Shown: piece by piece, positions 1 to 4,079 of the stretch
How the letters are laid out: each line of letters opens with the position of its first letter
How positions within the stretch are numbered: position 1 is the first letter of the stretch
Source: an uncultured Clostridia bacterium
Lineage (GTDB): Bacteria; Bacillota; Clostridia; Christensenellales; UBA1242
Direction: 5' to 3'
DNA: 5,105 nt
Assembly (NCBI GenBank): GCA_934771675.1
Contig: CAKVMF010000078.1
Location: 1-5,105, forward strand
Notes under the pieces: model-generated
The model's input: the letters and a program-made list of their open reading frames with translations, nothing else
Databases searched by the model: none
What the model was told of the DNA's origin: nothing
Made by a program: the position numbers and the translations under genes

Positions 1-137
1 GAATAACAGCTCAAAACGATGGAAAAATCAAAAAAATAAAAGATATTTCTGCAGGTGCAGTATTACTTCTTGCAATTTGCTCTGTTATTGTTGGGTTAAT
101 CATCTTTTTGCCAAAAATAACAATGTTCTTTATTTAA
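1..137 (+). CDS. dgkA: Diacylglycerol/undecaprenol kinase, C-terminal fragment (5' end outside window)
   Basis: The frame starting at base 3 gives 44 residues and stops with TAA at 135-137. It contains KDISAGAVLLLAI followed by a hydrophobic run ending IVGLIIFLPKI. This matches the last part of the small trimeric membrane kinases of the DgkA/UdpK family: a conserved K-D-x-x-A-G-A-V segment, then the final transmembrane helix and a short tail. In Gram-positive bacteria these enzymes mostly phosphorylate undecaprenol with ATP, feeding the lipid carrier of cell-wall synthesis; some use diacylglycerol. The choice of substrate cannot be made from this fragment. The N-terminal two thirds, with most catalytic residues, lies upstream of the window. 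The stop is only 4-13 bp before the NUDIX start, so the two genes are probably cotranscribed. Confidence 0.8.
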   Translation, partial: ITAQNDGKIKKIKDISAGAVLLLAICSVIVGLIIFLPKITMFFI

Positions 138-150
138 TTTAATGGGGATT

Positions 151-678
151 ATGGAAAGATTTGATTTGTATGATGAAAATCGCAAACCACTAGGCCGAAC
201 AAAAGCTAGGACTGAAAAACTTGAAAAAGGCGAGCATAGAATTGTTGTGCATATACTTGTTTTTAACAAAGAAGGCAAGATGCTTGTGCAAAAGCGTGTG
301 CAACAAAAACGTGTTTGGCCAGGATACTGGGATATTTCATGCGGGGGATGCGTTGTTGCTGGTGAGTCTAGCAGACAAGGTGCACACAGAGAACTTTTTG
401 AAGAACTTGGCATTGATTATGATTTTTCAAACAAAGAGCCACTTTTCACTATATATTTTGGCACAGGGTTTGATGATTATTATATTGTTGATGGAGTTGA
501 CATTGACCCAGCAAAAATTAAACTCCAAGCTGAAGAAGTTGAAACAATTGACTTTATGAGTGAAAGTGAAATTTTGGAAAAGATTGATAAAGATGAATTT
601 GTAAAATATCACAAAGGATTGATTTCATTTATGTTCACTGGCAGATTTCACAAAGGTGCTTGGGATGTAGAAGTGTAA
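151..678 (+). CDS. NUDIX hydrolase, IPP-isomerase-like subgroup
   Basis: A 175-residue protein with a complete Nudix box at residues 66-88: G66-x5-E72-x7-R80-E81-L-x-E84-E85-x-G87-I. The acidic residues bind the Mg2+ used to hydrolyse nucleoside diphosphate-X or a related pyrophosphate. The opening MERFDLYDENRKPLGRTK and the WPGYWDISCGG segment just before the box (56-66) are typical of the IDI-like/YfcD-like NUDIX proteins common in Clostridia. Their substrates are mostly unknown, so none is assigned. It is probably soluble and cytoplasmic. The start is uncertain. ATG 151 fits the family N-terminus but has only a close GGGG (144-147, 3-nt gap). An in-frame ATG at 142 would add MGI and has no visible SD. 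The gene follows dgkA directly and is ended by the hairpin at 682-712. Two cysteines (C64, C67) flank the conserved GG. Confidence 0.9.
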   Translation: MERFDLYDENRKPLGRTKARTEKLEKGEHRIVVHILVFNKEGKMLVQKRVQQKRVWPGYWDISCGGCVVAGESSRQGAHRELFEELGIDYDFSNKEPLFTIYFGTGFDDYYIVDGVDIDPAKIKLQAEEVETIDFMSESEILEKIDKDEFVKYHKGLISFMFTGRFHKGAWDVEV

Positions 679-681
679 AAT

Positions 682-712
682 AAAAAGGATGCCACAATGG
701 TATCCTTTTTTT
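682..712. terminator. Bidirectional intrinsic terminator between NUDIX and acyltransferase genes
   Basis: The arms AAAAAGGATGCCA (682-694) and TGGTATCCTTTTT (698-710) form a 13-bp stem with one G-U pair and a 3-nt loop. A T-run (706-712) follows on the plus strand, and TTTTTATTTTA follows on the minus strand. It begins 3 bp after the NUDIX stop and ends 4 bp before the acyltransferase stop (717), so it can end transcription of both convergent genes. Confidence 0.9.
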
Positions 713-716
713 ATGC

Positions 717-1712
717 TTATAAATTTGTTGTATGTTCAATTTTTATTCTGCGGTTTTTTATTGCCTTTATGATGATATGTTCTGCCATGTAGAACAAAAT
801 TCCAATCACGCAGCAAACCAAAATATTGATTGTGGCAAGATAAACGTCATGGTTGCTTATAAGCCAGTAATAAATTTGCTGAACCAAGAATATATGGTAG
901 GTTGCGTTTGAAAAAATGCGAGCGGATTTAAAATCTAAATGCAAAGGTTTCTTTGCAGCACAAAGATACACAATTGCGATTGCGAGAAGTCCAAAAGGAA
1001 TGGTTGTTCCAATCCAAAGTTTAAAGATAATTGGAGTGTAAAGCCCAGCCGCAAAAAGGATGTAATAAGTCGCACCGATGATTGCAAAAATTATTGCTGC
1101 TATGTCTTCAAGCTTGCCCTTATACAAAAACATATAACAGCCGCTTGCGATGTAAAAAATTTGTCGAAAAATCCCTATTCTATAAATTTGAATAACAAGA
1201 TTTGTTTGTGGTAAAAACAAGTTTACCAAAACTTCAAAGCCAAAAGATATAAAGAAAAATAAAAAGATGCAAGATTTGTGTCTTTTTAAAAGATAAAAAA
1301 TAAATGGGAAAAACAAAAGAATTTGAAAGACTAGCGGAGTGTAATATGATCCGGGTCCATATCCGCCCAAAATGAAGTTAGCAAGCATTGAGAAAGACAA
1401 TCTATTTTCGCAGGCAAGGGCAATGATTTCGCAAATTACGAAAATCAAATATGGAAGCAAAAATCTGTTTATTCTTTTCCATAAAACGGCTGGCGAGTAG
1501 TAAGTTTTGAAACTTTCATGTCCACGTATTGTTATGCTTTGTGCAAGGTTAAAACCTGTTATAACCAAAAATATAGGAACGGCTATGTTTGTGATTTTTA
1601 TGGCGTCCGTTGTGTGGAAGAAAACAACCATTATTATTGATATGATTTTTAAAATATCTATCCAAAAATTTCTGGTTGTGCCTGTTTCTTTTGAAATCTG
1701 TGTGCTTTCCAT
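717..1712 (-). CDS. Membrane acyltransferase family 3 protein
   Basis: A 331-residue, very hydrophobic protein with roughly ten predicted membrane helices, the usual size for a stand-alone acyltransferase-3 (AT3) domain. The first helix carries the family K/R-x10-H signature as K22 and H33 in FWIDILKIISIIMVVFFH. The histidine is thought to be central to acyl transfer in AT3 proteins. The following VPIFLVITGFNL (45-56) corresponds to the conserved P-x-F-F-x-x-S-G-F block, and the C-terminal NATYHIFLVQQIYYW (269-283) to the usual late Y-x-I-F-L-x-H/Q helix. The family O- or N-acylates surface glycans, peptidoglycan, lipids or exported small molecules; the acceptor here is unknown, and no glycan gene is adjacent. 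A GGAG (minus strand, 1722-1719) lies 6 nt before the ATG, supporting the start. The gene converges with NUDIX and diverges from dapB. Confidence 0.87.
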   Translation of the reverse strand: MESTQISKETGTTRNFWIDILKIISIIMVVFFHTTDAIKITNIAVPIFLVITGFNLAQSITIRGHESFKTYYSPAVLWKRINRFLLPYLIFVICEIIALACENRLSFSMLANFILGGYGPGSYYTPLVFQILLFFPFIFYLLKRHKSCIFLFFFISFGFEVLVNLFLPQTNLVIQIYRIGIFRQIFYIASGCYMFLYKGKLEDIAAIIFAIIGATYYILFAAGLYTPIIFKLWIGTTIPFGLLAIAIVYLCAAKKPLHLDFKSARIFSNATYHIFLVQQIYYWLISNHDVYLATINILVCCVIGILFYMAEHIIIKAIKNRRIKIEHTTNL

Positions 1713-1742
1713 TTTTCGCTCCGACTTTTATTTTACAGATTT

Positions 1743-1751
1743 ATTATAGCA
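1743..1751 (-). promoter_or_regulatory. Extended -10 promoter for the acyltransferase gene
   Basis: The minus strand reads TGCTATAAT: a perfect TATAAT (1748-1743) preceded by the TGn extended -10 element. This places the transcription start near 1736, about 24 nt before the ATG at 1712. No well-spaced -35 hexamer is seen; the upstream minus strand is T-rich, with TTGTTT 20 nt away. Extended -10 promoters can work with a weak -35. Confidence 0.65.
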
Positions 1752-1794
1752 AAAATAAAAAAATACTAAAACAAATTGCGGTGGCTTGCAAAAT

Positions 1795-1823
1795 TTAACA
1801 CTAATTTGATGATTGAATATTAT
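1795..1823 (+). promoter_or_regulatory. Candidate dapB promoter, very close to the start codon
   Basis: TTAACA (1795-1800) and TATTAT (1818-1823) are separated by 17 bp, a fair sigma-A-type match. The predicted transcription start falls at about 1829-1831, which is on the chosen dapB ATG. If real, the mRNA would have essentially no leader. It points away from the acyltransferase promoter, so the two genes share a divergent regulatory interval. Confidence 0.45.
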
Positions 1824-1829
1824 AGGACT

Positions 1830-2513
1830 ATGAAAAGTGTAAAGAAAATTATTGTGGTTGGTGCAAAGGGAAAAATGGGAAGCGTGGTCGCGCAGACTTT
1901 GAAAGATGACGGATTTGAAGTGGTGAAAATTGACAAAGAAAGTCCGCTTGACGATAATAAACAAGCCGATATGATTATTGATTTTGCAAGTGCAGTTTCT
2001 TCGGTTGAATCTGCCAAATTTGCCTTAAAACATAAGATTCCGTTGATAGTTGGAGCAACTGGGCAAAGCAGTGAACAAAAACAATTTATTCTGTCGGCTG
2101 GCGAGTATATTCCTGTTTTGTTGTGCTCAAACTTTTCGGTCGGCATCGCAAAACTAAAAAGCCTTATTCGAGATATTTTAAAACTGAATATTGAGAATGT
2201 TTGCATTTTTGAAAGCCACCACAAAAACAAAATTGATTCACCTAGTGGAACTGCTCTTGAACTTTTAGATTTAGTGAATAAAAACTATGATGGCGATATT
2301 CAGGTGCTTAGCGAGCGTGGCGGAATGGAAATTGGAACTCACAAAATTGATTTTTATTTTGGTGCTGAAAAATTGACTGTTTCGCATCAGGCGTTTTCAA
2401 GACAAGCGTTTGCTGACGGTGTTTTGATAGCTGTTAAAAATATGGCAAATTTTGGTGCTGGGGTTTATAATTTTGAACACTTTGTGCAAAATATACAAAT
2501 AAAAATTCATTAA
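1830..2513 (+). CDS. dapB: 4-hydroxy-tetrahydrodipicolinate reductase
   Basis: A 227-residue cytoplasmic enzyme that reduces hydroxy-tetrahydrodipicolinate (dihydrodipicolinate) with NAD(P)H, the second committed step to meso-diaminopimelate and lysine. The N-terminal Rossmann motif is GAKGKMG (11-17), GATG follows at 75-78, and the substrate-binding signature ESHHKNKIDSPSGTA spans 128-142 with the catalytic H130-H131 and K134. SERGG (161-165), GTH (169-171) and SHQAFSRQAFADG (185-197) are also as expected. It is shorter than the 273-residue E. coli enzyme, mainly between the nucleotide-binding strands, as in many clostridial forms. The open frame extends upstream to a TTG at 1776 and an ATG at 1809. 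ATG 1830 is chosen because MKSVKKIIVVGAKGKMG matches the normal N-terminus, but it has only a weak AGGA 2 nt away. No other dap gene is adjacent. Confidence 0.93.
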   Translation: MKSVKKIIVVGAKGKMGSVVAQTLKDDGFEVVKIDKESPLDDNKQADMIIDFASAVSSVESAKFALKHKIPLIVGATGQSSEQKQFILSAGEYIPVLLCSNFSVGIAKLKSLIRDILKLNIENVCIFESHHKNKIDSPSGTALELLDLVNKNYDGDIQVLSERGGMEIGTHKIDFYFGAEKLTVSHQAFSRQAFADGVLIAVKNMANFGAGVYNFEHFVQNIQIKIH

Positions 2514-2522
2514 AACAAAAAG

Positions 2523-2551
2523 TTGTATTTTGATTTAGTTAACTCTATAAT
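2523..2551 (+). promoter_or_regulatory. Strong sigma-A-type promoter for the four-helix membrane protein
   Basis: TTGTAT (2523-2528), a 17-bp spacer and a perfect TATAAT (2546-2551). Transcription should start near 2558, giving a leader of about 14 nt that is mostly the SD sequence. The promoter begins 10 bp after the dapB stop, and no terminator is visible between, so some readthrough from dapB is possible. Confidence 0.75.
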
Positions 2552-2571
2552 TTAGGTAAGGGGGAATGATT

Positions 2572-3090
2572 ATGAGTAAAAAGAAAAATAAAGGTTTACT
2601 CGGAAAAGTTTTGTATGCTTTGGCAATTGTTGCTGGTATCGCTGCAATTTGCATGATGTTTGTAACTTCTCTTAGAATCGAAGGTAATCTTTCATTCTTG
2701 AGATCAACATCTGAATTCACAGGTGCTCAAACAGCATTTGGTTATGCAACTGAAAACGCAACATATTTCCAATTTTCATTTATGAACTTGTTGCCATACA
2801 TTTTGGTTTTGGTTGCAGTTGTTTTGACAGCATTGAAACTTTTTGGAGTTTTGAAATCTAATCTTTTTGATTTCTTAAGTTTGGCAATGTTTGCTGTTGC
2901 AGGCGTGTTCTTCTTCTTAACTGTAAACTTTGCAGTTATGTCAGAAGGTCTTTCAAGTGCAATAAACGCTGCAAACGTTCTCACAACAGTCGTAACAACA
3001 CATCTTGGTGTTGGTGCAATTGTTGCTGGTGTGCTTTCACTTGTTTCAGCACTCATGCTTTTAACCAAAGCATTTGTTGCTAAAAAATAA
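2572..3090 (+). CDS. Unknown four-helix integral membrane protein
   Basis: A 172-residue protein I do not recognise. It starts with a basic cytoplasmic-looking stretch (MSKKKNKGLLGK) and has four hydrophobic segments at about 11-33, 70-92, 99-121 and 144-166. A polar loop (34-69) between helices 1 and 2 is probably outside the cell, and the protein ends in a lysine pair. There is no cleavable signal, cysteine pair or catalytic motif. ATG 2572 is preferred over the in-frame ATG at 2566, because AAGGGGG (2558-2564) lies 7 nt before it but only 1 nt before the other. The gene is a stand-alone unit with its own near-consensus promoter and strong terminator. It appears richer than its neighbours in codons such as GCA, ACA, CTT and TTC. 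These features suggest high expression; function is unknown. Confidence 0.8.
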   Translation: MSKKKNKGLLGKVLYALAIVAGIAAICMMFVTSLRIEGNLSFLRSTSEFTGAQTAFGYATENATYFQFSFMNLLPYILVLVAVVLTALKLFGVLKSNLFDFLSLAMFAVAGVFFFLTVNFAVMSEGLSSAINAANVLTTVVTTHLGVGAIVAGVLSLVSALMLLTKAFVAKK

Positions 3091-3108
3091 TTGAAAACAA
3101 GTAGTAAC

Positions 3109-3139
3109 AAAAAGGGAAGGCGAATGCCTTTCCTTTTTT
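3109..3139 (+). terminator. Intrinsic terminator after the four-helix membrane protein
   Basis: AAAAAGGGAAGGC (3109-3121) and GCCTTTCCTTTTT (3126-3138) form a 13-bp stem with one G-U pair, a GAAT loop and a six-T run (3134-3139). It lies 18 bp after the stop codon and separates this gene from the tRNA unit. Confidence 0.92.
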
Positions 3140-3201
3140 GCTGTGTGAAAAAGGGACTAGAAAAATAATGTGAAATTTTGTAAAAAAATTTAATAAATTT
3201 A

Positions 3202-3230
3202 TTGACAAGCGGATGATGTTTTGATATTAT
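3202..3230 (+). promoter_or_regulatory. Consensus promoter of the tRNA-Ala/tRNA-Ile unit, with A/T-rich upstream region
   Basis: A perfect -35 TTGACA (3202-3207), a 17-bp spacer and TATTAT (3225-3230). The 20 bp upstream (about 3181-3201) is made of A- and T-tracts resembling an UP element, as expected for a stable-RNA promoter. Transcription should start near 3237, about 28 nt before the first tRNA. Confidence 0.88.
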
Positions 3231-3234
3231 ATAA

Positions 3235-3256
3235 GAGCATTTTGTAGAAAATGTTC
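3235..3256 (+). other. Hairpin in the 5' leader of the tRNA transcript
   Basis: GAGCATTTT (3235-3243) and AAAATGTTC (3248-3256) can pair as a 9-bp stem with one G-U and a GTAG loop. It overlaps the predicted transcription start and ends 8 nt before tRNA-Ala. It might stabilise the precursor 5' end or affect RNase P processing. It is A/T-rich and could be incidental. Confidence 0.35.
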
Positions 3257-3264
3257 CTATATAT

Positions 3265-3341
3265 GGGGGTATAGCTCAGTTGGCTAGAGCACTTGCCTTG
3301 CAAGCAAGGGGTCATCGGTTCGAATCCGATTATCTCCACCA
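3265..3341 (+). tRNA. tRNA-Ala (anticodon UGC)
   Basis: A 77-nt cloverleaf with encoded CCA. The acceptor GGGGGTA/TATCTCC has two G-U pairs, the D-stem is GCTC/GAGC, the anticodon stem is CTTGC/GCAAG with loop CTTGCAA (anticodon TGC), the variable loop is GGGTC, and the T-arm is ATCGG-TTCGAAT-CCGAT. The discriminator is A73. All invariant positions look normal. It is the first gene of a two-tRNA transcript, 3 nt before tRNA-Ile. An Ala-Ile pair is more often found in the 16S-23S spacer; here no rRNA is adjacent. Confidence 0.97.
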
Positions 3342-3344
3342 TAT

Positions 3345-3421
3345 AGGACTGTAGCTCAGTTGGTTAGAGCACCACCCTGATAAGGTGGGGGTCGGTGGTC
3401 CGAGTCCACTCAGTCCTACCA
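3345..3421 (+). tRNA. tRNA-Ile (anticodon GAU), with C at position 55
   Basis: A 77-nt cloverleaf with encoded CCA. The acceptor AGGACTG/CAGTCCT is perfectly paired, the D-stem is GCTC/GAGC, the anticodon stem is CCACC/GGTGG with loop CTGATAA (anticodon GAT), the variable loop is GGGTC, and the T-stem is GGTGG/CCACT. The T-loop is TCCGAGT instead of the usual TTCGAGT or TTCAAGT. The near-universal U55, which becomes pseudouridine and pairs with G18, is therefore C (base 3400). The rest of the molecule looks functional. It reads AUC and AUU codons and shares a transcript with tRNA-Ala. Confidence 0.95.
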
Positions 3422-3424
3422 AAT

Positions 3425-3453
3425 AAAAAGTCAACCTTGTGGTTGACTTTTTT
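3425..3453. terminator. Terminator of the tRNA unit, within a longer palindrome
   Basis: AAAAAGTCAACC (3425-3436), a TTGT loop and GGTTGACTTTTT (3441-3452) form a 12-bp stem with a T-run at 3448-3453. It begins 4 nt after the tRNA-Ile CCA. A/T runs on both sides make it able to work in both directions. The symmetry continues beyond the stem: TACCAAATAAAAA at the tRNA 3' end (3417-3429) mirrors TTTTTGTTTGGTA (3449-3461) with one difference. Confidence 0.9.
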
Positions 3454-3461
3454 GTTTGGTA
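3449..3461 (+). repeat. 13-bp direct repeat TTTTTGTTTGGTA, copy 1
   Basis: First of three identical copies (also 3659-3671 and 3678-3690). On the minus strand it reads TACCAAACAAAAA, which resembles a tRNA 3' TACCA end plus flank and differs by one base from the 3' end and flank of tRNA-Ile (3417-3429). It overlaps the downstream arm of the tRNA terminator. Confidence 0.7.
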
Positions 3462-3471
3462 AAATTTAGTT

Positions 3472-3508
3472 GAATTGAACCGCCAACCTCACCGCAGTGT
3501 CAGGGAGC
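3472..3508 (-). pseudogene. Possible antisense tRNA remnant (tRNA-Val-like 3' half)
   Basis: Read on the minus strand, the stretch contains a possible anticodon loop CTGACAC (GAC would be Val), a possible 3' anticodon stem TGCGG, then TGAGGTT and GGCGGTTCAATT, which resembles a T-stem and T-loop. The partner arms are missing: GCTCC does not pair with TGCGG, and CAACT does not pair with GGCGG. It cannot fold as a tRNA. About 10 nt further on is a TACCA in the 13-bp repeat, like a CCA end. The identification is tentative, since parts this short can arise by chance. Confidence 0.3.
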
Positions 3509-3612
3509 ATATTGCAACGCAATTGCCACTGAAACATTGCCTGCGACTAATAAGCTTGCTTTCTGTTAAGGCAAATAAGGTGGGGATTTATTTTTGGGTT
3601 TTTATAATGGTT

Positions 3613-3636
3613 AGTGGACTCGGATCACCGACCCCC
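3613..3636 (-). repeat. Inverted partial copy of the tRNA-Ile T-arm
   Basis: Read on the minus strand, 24 nt match tRNA-Ile bases 3387-3410 (end of anticodon stem, variable loop and whole T-arm) at 23 positions. The one difference is G53 to A, which breaks the conserved 53-61 pair. The copy shares the unusual TCCGAGT loop, so it derives from this tRNA-Ile or the same ancestor. The match ends at the T-stem, and neither an acceptor strand nor a 5' half follows, so it is not a tRNA gene. Confidence 0.8.
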
Positions 3637-3658
3637 CCAAAAAAAAATTATTATGGGC

Positions 3659-3671
3659 TTTTTGTTTGGTA
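3659..3671 (+). repeat. 13-bp direct repeat TTTTTGTTTGGTA, copy 2
   Basis: Identical to copies 1 and 3. Copies 1 and 2 bracket the 197-bp segment (3462-3658) that contains the antisense tRNA-like sequences. It follows a GGGC, so with the upstream C-run it can form only a weak 3-bp hairpin with a T-tail. Confidence 0.7.
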
Positions 3672-3677
3672 AGTTTG

Positions 3678-3690
3678 TTTTTGTTTGGTA
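3678..3690 (+). repeat. 13-bp direct repeat TTTTTGTTTGGTA, copy 3
   Basis: Identical to copies 1 and 2, with its start 19 bp after the start of copy 2, so these two form a short tandem pair. It is followed by the G-rich stretch 3691-3736. Confidence 0.7.
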
Positions 3691-3783
3691 TTGGTGAGTG
3701 TTTGTGGGATGGTGTGAGGCTAGCGGCGGTGGGCGGAAAATGATGGCTTTAAAAAATAATAATATCATAAAAGTGGAGAAAAT

Positions 3784-4002
3784 ATGGAAAGAAAAGAATA
3801 TGAATACAGTTTTAAGGTAAAGTCGCTAGTTCCATTTTTTGAATACTGTCAAAATAATGAATTCACTTTTATTGATGAATATCAACAACCTGAACAATTT
3901 TTGGTTGTTTCAATAGAAGGCAAAAAAGATATTGTGGACAAAATATATAACGAAGTAAATTTTATCTCCAAAAGAATAGTTGAATTAAGTTTTTATTGCT
4001 AA
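3784..4002 (+). CDS. Small protein of unknown function (72 residues)
   Basis: I do not recognise this protein. GGAG (3775-3778) lies 5 nt before the ATG, and codon use looks like that of the neighbours, so it is probably a real gene. It is soluble-looking, rich in Glu, Lys, Tyr and Phe, with no signal or membrane segment. The hydrophobicity pattern suggests strand (4-12), helix (14-24), strand (27-33), strand (38-44), helix (48-60), strand (63-71). That is the beta-alpha-beta-beta-alpha-beta order of a ferredoxin-like fold, as in many small ligand- or partner-binding domains; this is inference by eye. The gene lies 77 bp before malQ with no terminator between, so it may be partly cotranscribed. 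The single Cys is the last residue. Confidence 0.7.
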   Translation: MERKEYEYSFKVKSLVPFFEYCQNNEFTFIDEYQQPEQFLVVSIEGKKDIVDKIYNEVNFISKRIVELSFYC

Positions 4003-4017
4003 ACTTTTGATTATTGT

Positions 4018-4047
4018 TTGTGGAAGTTTTGAAAGTTGTGGTATATT
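4018..4047 (+). promoter_or_regulatory. Possible malQ promoter with extended -10
   Basis: TTGTGG (4018-4023), an 18-bp spacer ending in TGG, and TATATT (4042-4047) make a plausible extended -10 promoter. The start would be near 4054, leaving a leader of about 26 nt that includes the SD GGAG (4069-4072). The hexamers are imperfect, so this is tentative; readthrough from the 72-residue gene is the alternative. Confidence 0.4.
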
Positions 4048-4079
4048 TTTAACTATTGATAGTATTTTGGAGTGAACGA

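Larger units (their letters stand above)
3454..3783. other. Gene-free interval of about 330 bp with tRNA-derived debris
   Basis: I see no credible protein gene here. The plus-strand open frame at 3475-3672 has no SD, and its sequence (NRQPHRSVREH, SGLGSPTPP) looks like the translation of antisense tRNA. The interval holds an antisense tRNA-like stretch, an inverted tRNA-Ile T-arm copy, runs of seven C and nine A (3632-3647), three 13-bp repeats (the first at its left edge), and a very G-rich, C-poor stretch at 3691-3736. The last 40 bp are A/T-rich and form the leader of the next gene, where no convincing promoter was found. Confidence 0.7.

Noticed and set aside
1776..1829. Upstream extension of dapB to the TTG at 1776.
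   Set aside because: The added residues are not part of the DapB fold, no SD precedes the TTG, and the segment overlaps the likely promoter.
1820..2230. Minus-strand open frame of 136 codons inside dapB.
   Set aside because: It lies wholly opposite conserved dapB motifs, has no SD and reads as low-quality protein sequence; it is a shadow of the real gene.
3511..3523. Small hairpin ATTGC-AAC-GCAAT.
   Set aside because: A 5-bp stem in non-genic sequence, with no T-run or conservation evidence, is expected by chance.
3575..3585. Direct 11-nt match ATAAGGTGGGG to the tRNA-Ile anticodon region (3380-3390).
   Set aside because: It could be further tRNA debris, but 11 nt without matching flanks is too short to claim.
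3632..3666. C-run, A-run and GGGCTTTTT considered as a terminator.
   Set aside because: Only about 3 bp pair across an 18-nt loop, too weak to call an intrinsic terminator.
3475..3672. Plus-strand open frame of 65 codons (MNRQPHRSVREH...).
   Set aside because: It has no SD, no homologue I recognise, and overlaps inverted tRNA-derived sequence. Peptides of this type arise from translating antisense tRNA, so it is treated as spurious.
3265..3690. CRISPR array or integrated mobile element at the tRNA locus.
   Set aside because: The repeats are few, unevenly spaced and tRNA-derived, and no cas, integrase or transposase gene is in the window.
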